Made by a program: the position numbers and the translations under genes. A stretch of 10,617 bases of DNA from Phyllobacteriaceae bacterium (lineage in GTDB: Bacteria; Pseudomonadota; Alphaproteobacteria; Rhizobiales; Rhizobiaceae), in contig JAHEGF010000101.1 in NCBI GenBank assembly GCA_024645155.1, positions 1 to 10,617 of the forward strand, written 5' to 3'. The notes below the pieces were generated by a model that was not told where the DNA came from, made no database searches, and saw nothing but the letters and a program-made list of their open reading frames with translations. This document shows, one piece after another, positions 1 to 5,108 of the stretch (positions are counted from its first letter, which is position 1; every line of letters starts with the position of its first letter).

Positions 1-1
1 G

Positions 2-580
2 GAAAAAATATTTGTCGCAGACTACCCCGACCTGATGCCGGAGACTGTCATCACCCGTGATCGCAGCGAAATCGACGCATTTCGAGCCCGGCACGGCGAT
101 ATCATCGTCAAGCCACTCTACGGAAACGGCGGTGCCGGTGTCTTTCACCTCAGGCCTGATGACCGGAACCTTTCCTCACTGCTGGAAATGTTTGGCCAGA
201 TGTATCGTGAACCGTTTATCGTTCAGCGATACCTGCCCGACGTCAGGGCAGGCGACAAACGCATAATCCTGATCGAGGGCGAACCGGTCGGCGCCATCAA
301 CCGGGTCCCGCCTGAAATGGAGGCGCGCTCCAACATGCATGTCGGCGGTGTTGCCAAGCCATCGGAACTGACTTCCCGGGAGCTGAAAATCTGCGCACGG
401 ATCGGCCCGGCGCTGCGCGAACGCGGGTTTATTCTGGTTGGAATTGACGTGATCGGTGGGATGATGACTGAAATCAACGTCACCTCTCCCACCGGTGTGC
501 GCGAAGTCATGTCATTTGGCGGCGCCGATATTGCAGCGCTGTTTTGGGATGCAGTCGAAAAACGCCGCGCCGGGGCGTGA
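2..580 (+). CDS. gshB: Glutathione synthetase, C-terminal part (5' end outside window)
   Basis: This is the C-terminal 192 residues of an ATP-grasp ligase that joins glycine to gamma-glutamylcysteine, the second step of cytoplasmic glutathione synthesis. The reading frame is open from base 2 with no need for a start codon: the residues EKIFVADYPDLMPETVITRD match the family segment before the ATP-grasp fold, so the ATG at 35 is internal. Visible motifs are the ATP-binding glycine-rich KPLYGNGGAG (visible residues 37-46), the GDKRIILIEGEPVGAINRVP strand-and-loop (about 83-102), and the metal and product site VGID...TEINVTSPTG (about 146-165). The C-terminus has the normal length for the family. 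The stop codon abuts the stop of the opposing GtrA gene. Base composition is like its neighbours and nothing indicates transfer. Identification is firm; only the start is unseen. Confidence 0.95.
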   Translation, partial: EKIFVADYPDLMPETVITRDRSEIDAFRARHGDIIVKPLYGNGGAGVFHLRPDDRNLSSLLEMFGQMYREPFIVQRYLPDVRAGDKRIILIEGEPVGAINRVPPEMEARSNMHVGGVAKPSELTSRELKICARIGPALRERGFILVGIDVIGGMMTEINVTSPTGVREVMSFGGADIAALFWDAVEKRRAGA

Positions 581-590
581 TCAGCGTTTT
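559..590. terminator. Possible bidirectional terminator across two converging stop codons
   Basis: AAAACGC (559-565) is the exact reverse complement of GCGTTTT (584-590). Inside it CGCGC (566-570) can pair with GCGTG (575-579) around a 4-base CGGG loop, with one G-T pair, leaving ATCA (580-583) as a one-sided bulge. The A-run on one side and T-run on the other suit termination in both directions, with four Ts on the plus strand and five on the minus strand. The stop codons of gshB and the GtrA gene lie inside the structure. The stem is interrupted and the T-runs are short, so this is only a candidate. Confidence 0.4.
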
Positions 591-958
591 GCAAACACCC
601 ACATTGATGTTGCAAAGTAGCTGATCGCACTGGCTGCCAGAGCCGTCAGTACCGACATGACAAATGGTTTGAGCCCAAGCAGCGCAACCAGTCCGTAGGC
701 GATGAACCCTGACAGGAGCGCGCAGGCGAGCTGTACAACAAGATAGCGCGGCAGCGCCTGACCGTGCGGAACATCGCTTGAAAATGTCCAGTACCGGTGA
801 ACCAGGTAGATAGTGATGAAACAGATCGCATAGGCACTGCTGCTGGCGAAAAACGGTGCCACGCCTGCCGACGCCAGCACGTAGGTCAGGACAAACAGCA
901 GCACCAGGCCAGAGACGCCGGCGACAATGAAACGCAGCGGTCTCGACGAATTCAACAT
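581..958 (-). CDS. GtrA-family four-helix membrane protein (putative lipid-linked sugar flippase)
   Basis: A 125-residue inner-membrane protein with four predicted helices at about residues 10-31, 36-54, 72-94 and 98-118. It carries the GtrA-type HRYWTF motif after helix 2 and ends in SMWVFAKR, as usual for the family. GtrA proteins are thought to flip undecaprenyl- or polyprenyl-phosphate sugars across the cytoplasmic membrane for O-antigen, teichoic acid or arabinogalactan modification. I chose the ATG at 958 because it lies 13 bases after the glycosyltransferase stop, has a GAGGG upstream with 10-base spacing, and puts helix 1 close to the N-terminus. A frame-consistent start at 1006 would add 16 hydrophilic residues and overlap the glycosyltransferase by 35 bases. 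The neighbour upstream is its expected synthase partner; the GT-C transferase that would use the flipped sugar is not in the window. The family call is firm and the substrate unknown. Confidence 0.85.
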   Translation of the reverse strand: MLNSSRPLRFIVAGVSGLVLLFVLTYVLASAGVAPFFASSSAYAICFITIYLVHRYWTFSSDVPHGQALPRYLVVQLACALLSGFIAYGLVALLGLKPFVMSVLTALAASAISYFATSMWVFAKR

Positions 959-971
959 GGATACTGAGCCC

Positions 972-2210
972 TCAACTCGTCGGGCCGTCATTTCCCGATA
1001 CTGCATTTTCTATCTGCCGGTTGCGCTCCACGGGAATCCTCAAAACGCCAAGCAGGAAACCGGAAAAGAACAGCTGAAACCCGATCGCAACCAGGGTGAG
1101 GCCCATGACGACGATACGGGGCACCATGTGGTTGGCAATGTCGCCGAAACCGACACCGGCCCATTCGTAAAGGGCGTAGAGCAGAAAAATCATGCCCGCG
1201 GTGAAAAATATTGCGGCGTTGATGATCAGCCGGTCGGTGTGGACATTTTCCAATAGCCAGTCCGATCGCTTGTTGGGCGGCAGCAGGCCGGTGATTGCCG
1301 CATAGTAGCGTGACAGCACGCCGAAAGTGAAAAGCTGGATGCCGGTGCCAACCATGAAACAGGCGCCGACAAACGAGTTGAAATCGAGTGTCACGTTTTC
1401 GGATAGCGCAAACGGTCCGAAAAACAGCATTGCGGCCAGCAGAATTCCAAGTGCCGCAACGGTTATGCCCGGAATGACGAACAGCCAGCGCGGATTGTAC
1501 ATCAGGAGAAATTTCAGGTGCCGCCAGCCATCGCGCCAGGTTTGCAGGTGCGGATCGCGCGTTCGGCCGTCGGGTTTCAGCGTCGTTGGAACCTCGTCGA
1601 TGCGCAGGCTTTCCAGCGCACTGCGAACCACCATTTCACTGGCAAATTCCATTCCGGTGGTCTCGAGACTGAGGTCCCTGATCTTGCGCGCATTGAATCC
1701 GCGCAGGCCGCAATGAAAATCCTTCGCCTTGATACCGAAAAACAGGCGCCCTAGAAAACTGAGAACCGGGTTACCGAGATAGCGGTGGAGAAACGGCATG
1801 GCACCGTCGGCAATGCCACCCTTGAAGCGGTTTCCCATGACCAGGTCGGCGCCGTCGCGAAGGTGCCGGACGAAGGGATCCAGCGCACTGAAATCATAGC
1901 TGTCGTCGGCATCGCCCATGATGATGTATGTACCGCGGGCAGCTTCGATTCCACCGCGCAACGCCGCACCGTATCCCCTGGTCGCAACCGGGATCACCCG
2001 GGCACCAAGCGCGGTCGCGATTTCCTGCGACCCGTCGGTACTGCCGTTGTCGGCAATGATCACTTCACCGTCTAAGCCTGCGCCGTCGAGATAGGCTTTG
2101 GCTTTCTTGATGCAGGTTGCAAGCGTTTCCGCCTCGTTCAGGCAGGGCATCAGGATGGTCAGTTCCACGGTTGTGCTTTCTTGTCGGCGGATCGGCATGG
2201 TCAGGTTCAT
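972..2210 (-). CDS. GT2-family polyprenyl-phosphate sugar transferase with C-terminal membrane helices
   Basis: This 412-residue protein has an N-terminal GT-A fold (about residues 16-235) and four C-terminal membrane helices (about 243-265, 279-302, 326-347 and 363-390). Visible GT2 motifs are LMPCLNEAETL (20-30), ADNGSTDG (53-60), the metal-binding GDADDSYDF (99-107) and FHCGLRGFNA (165-174). These are typical of dolichol-phosphate-mannose-synthase-like enzymes that move a sugar from a nucleotide donor to a polyprenyl phosphate at the inner face of the membrane. Together with the following GtrA gene (13-base gap) it forms a synthase-flippase pair, so the product is probably a lipid-linked sugar for envelope glycosylation; the sugar cannot be told. 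The start is uncertain: neither ATG 2210 nor ATG 2198 has a clear Shine-Dalgarno sequence, while GTG 2168 has AAGAAAG upstream and would place the enzyme's first strand at the N-terminus, as in many homologues. Confidence 0.88.
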   Translation of the reverse strand: MNLTMPIRRQESTTVELTILMPCLNEAETLATCIKKAKAYLDGAGLDGEVIIADNGSTDGSQEIATALGARVIPVATRGYGAALRGGIEAARGTYIIMGDADDSYDFSALDPFVRHLRDGADLVMGNRFKGGIADGAMPFLHRYLGNPVLSFLGRLFFGIKAKDFHCGLRGFNARKIRDLSLETTGMEFASEMVVRSALESLRIDEVPTTLKPDGRTRDPHLQTWRDGWRHLKFLLMYNPRWLFVIPGITVAALGILLAAMLFFGPFALSENVTLDFNSFVGACFMVGTGIQLFTFGVLSRYYAAITGLLPPNKRSDWLLENVHTDRLIINAAIFFTAGMIFLLYALYEWAGVGFGDIANHMVPRIVVMGLTLVAIGFQLFFSGFLLGVLRIPVERNRQIENAVSGNDGPTS

Positions 2211-2265
2211 TGCGGTCTGCTTCGGCCTGTCGGTTGCAATTTCGCCGCACCATAGTCCGAGTAGG

Positions 2266-2281
2266 TTACAGACGGCTTAAC
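2266..2281. promoter_or_regulatory. CtrA-like box (TTAC-N7-TTAAC)
   Basis: TTAC (2266-2269) and TTAAC (2277-2281) are separated by exactly seven bases. This matches the alphaproteobacterial CtrA consensus TTAA-N7-TTAAC at 8 of 9 positions. It lies 56-71 bases upstream of the glycosyltransferase ATG, within the divergent region shared with comM. The fit is by eye and a site this short can occur by chance, so the assignment is weak. It could serve either gene. Confidence 0.25.
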
Positions 2282-2316
2282 ACCGGGTCCACGCCGTCTG
2301 CCACCGCCGGAGCCGT

Positions 2317-2338
2317 GCCGGTTGCCGTGACAACCGGC
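2317..2338. repeat. Perfect 8-bp inverted repeat with 6-base loop in the divergent intergenic region
   Basis: GCCGGTTG (2317-2324) and CAACCGGC (2331-2338) are exact reverse complements around CCGTGA. No T-run follows on either strand, so this is not a standard terminator. It sits midway between two divergent genes, about 110 bases upstream of the glycosyltransferase ATG and 150 bases upstream of the comM ATG, where an operator or a leader hairpin would be plausible. A second, wider pair is centred nearby: GGTTGCAAT (2232-2240) and its reverse complement ATTGCAACC (2341-2349). The repeat itself is certain; the function is not known. Confidence 0.5.
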
Positions 2339-2453
2339 CGATTGCAACCAGGTACAACCAATTTCCCGCCACGCGCGAGAATTGTTCCCTAAATGTTCTT
2401 GATATGTGCGGGCAATTGTGATTTATCGTTATGCAATCAGGGGTAGTTTGCAA

Positions 2454-2483
2454 CGGGGAGCTGTATTTCTGGCTCCGGGGAGC
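2454..2483 (+). promoter_or_regulatory. comM ribosome binding site with duplicated CGGGGAGC and alternative hairpins
   Basis: GGGGAG at 2477-2482 is a strong Shine-Dalgarno sequence seven bases before the ATG at 2490 and decides that start. The octamer CGGGGAGC occurs twice, at 2454-2461 and 2476-2483. Between them GCTCC (2472-2476) can pair with the upstream GGAGC (2457-2461, loop about 10 bases). Alternatively GCTC (2472-2475) can pair with GAGC (2480-2483, loop CGGG), which would hide the Shine-Dalgarno sequence. The two pairings exclude each other, which is the layout of a translational switch. The sequence relations are exact; regulation is an inference. Confidence 0.5.
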
Positions 2484-2489
2484 GGTCTA

Positions 2490-4022
2490 ATGGTATCTCG
2501 TGTCAGCACAGTCGCATTCCAGGGAATTCAGGCTGTGCCGGTCGACGTCCAGATCATGGTTGCCCCGGGCAAAATGAACATGCATATCGTCGGATTGCCG
2601 GACAAGGCAGTGGCTGAGAGCCGTGAAAGGGTTCAGGCTGCATTGCACGCTTCGGGATTGTCGATGCCGCCAAAGAAGGTAACCGTCAATCTGGCACCGG
2701 CCGACCTTCCAAAGGAGGGCAGCCACTACGACCTGCCCATTGCGCTCGGGCTGATGGCGGCGCTGGGCGCCATTCCCGGCGACGCGCTGGCGGCATTCGT
2801 GGTGCTTGGCGAGTTGTCGCTGGACGGTACAATTGCCTCGGTCTCGGGTGCCTTGCCTGCGGCAATCAGCGCCAACGCGCTTGGCAAGGGCCTGATCTGT
2901 CCCGACGCCTGCGGTGCGGAGGCGGCGTGGGCCGGGGAAGATATCGACATATTGGCGCCCCGCAGCCTGATCGCCATTGCCAATCATTTCCGCGGGACCC
3001 AGGTATTGTCGCGTCCGGTTGCAAGCATCCAGGGCGCACCTGCCGAAATGAAGGACATGGCCGATATCAAGGGGCAGGAAACGGCCAAGCGGGCACTCGA
3101 AGTGGCTGCTGCCGGCGGGCACAATCTGCTGTTTGTCGGCCCGCCCGGCTCCGGCAAGTCCATGCTTGCCCAAAGATTGTCGTCAATCCTGCCGCCGCTG
3201 TCGGCAGCCGAACTTCTCGAAGTGTCGATGATTTCATCGATAGCCGGTGAACTTGCCGGCGGGAAGCTCACCGACCGGCGGCCGTTTCGTGCGCCGCATC
3301 ATTCCGCGACCATGGCGGCTATGGTTGGCGGCGGCGTGCGCGCGCGGCCGGGCGAGGTTTCCCTGGCGCATCACGGGGTGCTGTTCCTCGATGAGTTCCC
3401 GGAATTTTCACCCCAGGTCCTCGATTCACTGCGCCAGCCCCTTGAAACCGGCGAATGTTTTATCGCCCGGGCCAACCATCGCGTCAGCTATCCGGCACGC
3501 ATACAGATGGTCGCCGCAATGAACCCCTGCCGCTGCGGCATGTCCGGAGAACCCGGTTACCGGTGCGCGCGGGGTCCGCGCTGCCGCACCGACTATCAGG
3601 CGAGGATTTCGGGACCACTGCTCGACCGCATCGATTTGCGTATTGAGGTTCCAGCGGTCCAGGCTGCCGATCTGATCCGGCCAAACCGCGGAGAGACCAG
3701 CCAGACGATCGCGGGCCGTGTCGCACGCGCGCGAGAGACCCAGCACCGGCGTTATGTCCAGCTTGGTCAGAAACCCGTATCGACCAACGCACAATGCAGT
3801 TCCGCCCTTATTGAGGAAATCGCCGAACCCGATTCCTCTGGTCTCGCATTGCTGCGCGATGCCAGCGAAAAGCTGTCGTTTTCCGCTCGTGCATATCACC
3901 GGATACTGAAGATCGCCCGGACACTAGCTGACCTCGACGGCGAGGAGCAGGTCGGCCGCATCCACCTGGCCGAGGCGATATCCTACAGGGTCGCAGGCGG
4001 ACAGCTGGCGGAAGCGGCTTGA
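2490..4022 (+). CDS. comM: ComM/YifB-family Mg-chelatase-like AAA+ ATPase
   Basis: A 510-residue cytoplasmic AAA+ ATPase. In Gram-negative bacteria ComM acts as a hexameric branch-migration helicase that helps integrate single-stranded DNA during natural transformation. The N-terminal third is the Lon-protease-like ChlI domain (about residues 1-175, with HIVGLPDKAVAESRERV near 32-48). The Mg-chelatase AAA+ core follows, with Walker A GPPGSGKS (217-224), Walker B VLFLDE (297-302), the cysteine-rich NPCRCG (345-350) followed by further cysteines, and GPLLDRIDL (375-383) with the arginine-finger region. A C-terminal lid domain ends at 510, the normal family length. The ATG at 2490 is preferred because of the strong GGGGAG and because MVSRVSTVAFQG is the canonical N-terminus; an in-frame GTG at 2406 would add 28 residues without family support. 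All catalytic motifs are intact. It is divergent from the glycosyltransferase gene and converges on olsB. Confidence 0.95.
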   Translation: MVSRVSTVAFQGIQAVPVDVQIMVAPGKMNMHIVGLPDKAVAESRERVQAALHASGLSMPPKKVTVNLAPADLPKEGSHYDLPIALGLMAALGAIPGDALAAFVVLGELSLDGTIASVSGALPAAISANALGKGLICPDACGAEAAWAGEDIDILAPRSLIAIANHFRGTQVLSRPVASIQGAPAEMKDMADIKGQETAKRALEVAAAGGHNLLFVGPPGSGKSMLAQRLSSILPPLSAAELLEVSMISSIAGELAGGKLTDRRPFRAPHHSATMAAMVGGGVRARPGEVSLAHHGVLFLDEFPEFSPQVLDSLRQPLETGECFIARANHRVSYPARIQMVAAMNPCRCGMSGEPGYRCARGPRCRTDYQARISGPLLDRIDLRIEVPAVQAADLIRPNRGETSQTIAGRVARARETQHRRYVQLGQKPVSTNAQCSSALIEEIAEPDSSGLALLRDASEKLSFSARAYHRILKIARTLADLDGEEQVGRIHLAEAISYRVAGGQLAEAA

Positions 4023-4052
4023 AGCACTGCCAGACCGAATAGTGATGCGCCC

Positions 4053-4070
4053 GCCGGGCAGATACCCGGT
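4053..4070. terminator. Weak stem-loop between converging comM and olsB
   Basis: CCGGG (4054-4058) pairs with CCCGG (4065-4069) around CAGATA, with one more G-T pair at the base. It is the only hairpin seen in the 66-base gap between the two convergent stop codons, so a role in ending comM or olsB transcripts is plausible. Only TTT follows on the plus strand and no T-run on the minus strand, so intrinsic termination is doubtful. Confidence 0.22.
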
Positions 4071-4088
4071 TTGCAACGATGGCTTGTT

Positions 4089-4991
4089 TCAGGCCGCGTA
4101 ACGCGCTGCATCCGCGCCATAGTGGCTGATGTAGCGTGCGGAAATTTCCCTGACCGGAAGCACGACCAGGACGTCGACCGTATCAAAATCTGGATCGACT
4201 ACACAGCCGTCGCCAATCTTTGCACCAAGCCGCAAATATCCTTTCAGCAACGGCGGCATGCCCGCCAGCGCGCGTTTCACATCAATTGCTTCGGCAGGCA
4301 TCAAATCCATCGGGAAATAGCGGTTTGGCAGGGCTTTCACGTCCCATTGGCCCTCGGCACGGCATGTTTGCGCAAGAAACGACAAGGGTTCTGCATGGGC
4401 TGCCGGTATCGTACCCTGGAATGACGCACAGCCTGTCATGACATCGATGCGATGATGCAGGCAGTAGGCCCAGATCCCCTGCCACAACAGTTCGACGATG
4501 CGTTTGGTCCGGTATTCGGAAAGGACACACGACCTGCCGAGTTCAAGGAACCTGAGGCCTGGATGGCGCGCCACCAGAGCGCTCAGGGCAAATTCCTGAT
4601 CGGAATAAAACGTGCCGGCGCTGCCGGCGGAATTCTGGCGCATCAGCCGGTATGTACCAACGACCTGCTGGCGCGACGGTCCGTGGATCGACGTATCAAG
4701 TACCAGCAAGTGATCGCAAAAATCATCGAATCGGTCTGCATCACGGTTTTCCAGCTGATGAACATAGTGCCGGCTGGCGCCGAGTTCGTCGTAAAACACC
4801 TGGAACCGAACTTCCTGGGCTGCTGCAATTTCCGCGGAGTTGCGAGCCAGCCGCACTTCCAGATTGCCGATGCGGCCCAGCACCGAAGGCAATTCCTGGT
4901 TATTTCCCTTTTCAATATCCCGCATGTGCACCGCCAGCTTGGATGGTTGTGTGTTACGTCGCGTGTCACAGGTTTCAGCTTTTTCCAACAC
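4089..4991 (-). CDS. olsB: Ornithine N(alpha)-acyltransferase (OlsB-like), GNAT-related
   Basis: OlsB transfers a 3-hydroxyacyl chain from acyl carrier protein to the alpha-amino group of ornithine, giving lyso-ornithine lipid at the membrane; OlsA then adds the second chain. With the start chosen here the protein has 300 residues, close to the family's usual size. Visible family signatures are LEVRLA (44-49), VRFQVFYDE (61-69), VVGTYRLMR (110-118), ELGRSCVLSEYR (150-161) and the C-terminal PPLLKGYLRLGAKIGDG (246-262). The GTG at 4991 is preferred since GGAGA stands seven bases before it; GTG 5021 and ATG 5015 are in frame but have no visible ribosome binding site. The first 30 residues show no family motif, so the start remains open. 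No olsA-like gene adjoins it. It follows the histidine kinase on the same strand and converges on comM. A related N-acyl amino acid synthase is the main alternative. Confidence 0.85.
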   Translation of the reverse strand: MLEKAETCDTRRNTQPSKLAVHMRDIEKGNNQELPSVLGRIGNLEVRLARNSAEIAAAQEVRFQVFYDELGASRHYVHQLENRDADRFDDFCDHLLVLDTSIHGPSRQQVVGTYRLMRQNSAGSAGTFYSDQEFALSALVARHPGLRFLELGRSCVLSEYRTKRIVELLWQGIWAYCLHHRIDVMTGCASFQGTIPAAHAEPLSFLAQTCRAEGQWDVKALPNRYFPMDLMPAEAIDVKRALAGMPPLLKGYLRLGAKIGDGCVVDPDFDTVDVLVVLPVREISARYISHYGADAARYAA

Positions 4992-4998
4992 GGCATGT

Positions 4999-5003
4999 TC
5001 TCC
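4999..5003 (-). promoter_or_regulatory. Ribosome binding site favouring a GTG start for olsB
   Basis: On the minus strand GGAGA (5003 down to 4999) stands seven bases before the GTG at 4991. The other in-frame starts, GTG 5021 and ATG 5015, are preceded by AT-rich and mixed sequence without a purine-rich ribosome binding site. An ATG lies closer to GGAGA but opens a different frame with no family similarity. Confidence 0.45.
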
Positions 5004-5026
5004 AGCCTTGATCATGCGCACACCAA

Positions 5027-5056
5027 TAGACAGTCATTGCAACGGCAAAATGACAA
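5027..5056 (-). promoter_or_regulatory. Pho-box-like array and inverted repeat upstream of olsB
   Basis: Read on the minus strand, TTGTCAT (5056-5050), CCGTTGC (5045-5039) and CTGTCTA (5033-5027) are spaced 11 and 12 bases apart, the periodicity of PhoB half-sites (consensus CTGTCAT with 4-base spacers). Matches are about 6, 3 and 5 of 7, so only the outer two are good. The same stretch holds an exact inverted repeat, GTCATT (5033-5038) and AATGAC (5049-5054). Ornithine-lipid genes are PhoB-controlled in several bacteria, which makes the idea reasonable, but the match is weak. Confidence 0.25.
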
Positions 5057-5063
5057 TGCAAGG

Positions 5064-5076
5064 GCCCAAATTGGGC
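5064..5076. repeat. 13-bp palindrome between kinase and olsB
   Basis: GCCCAA (5064-5069) and TTGGGC (5071-5076) are exact reverse complements around a single A. As RNA it could form only a five-base-pair stem with a three-base loop and has no T-run behind it, so it looks more like a protein-binding site than a terminator. It lies 73-85 bases upstream of the preferred olsB start and 33 bases after the kinase stop. Confidence 0.35.
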
Positions 5077-5108
5077 GGGAATTTGCAGGCAGCGCGCTAA
5101 GGCGGTAG

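Noticed and set aside
2399..2427. Possible sigma-70 promoter for comM (TTGATA, 17 bases, TTTATC)
   Set aside because: The -35 hexamer is good but the -10 matches only about half the consensus; not strong enough to list as a feature.
2487..3173. 228-codon minus-strand open frame inside comM
   Set aside because: It lies opposite the conserved ChlI domain and Walker A region; a shadow frame rich in H, R and Q.
4452..5108. 218-codon plus-strand open frame over olsB and the gap beyond
   Set aside because: It is antisense to conserved OlsB motifs and its predicted protein is low in recognisable structure.
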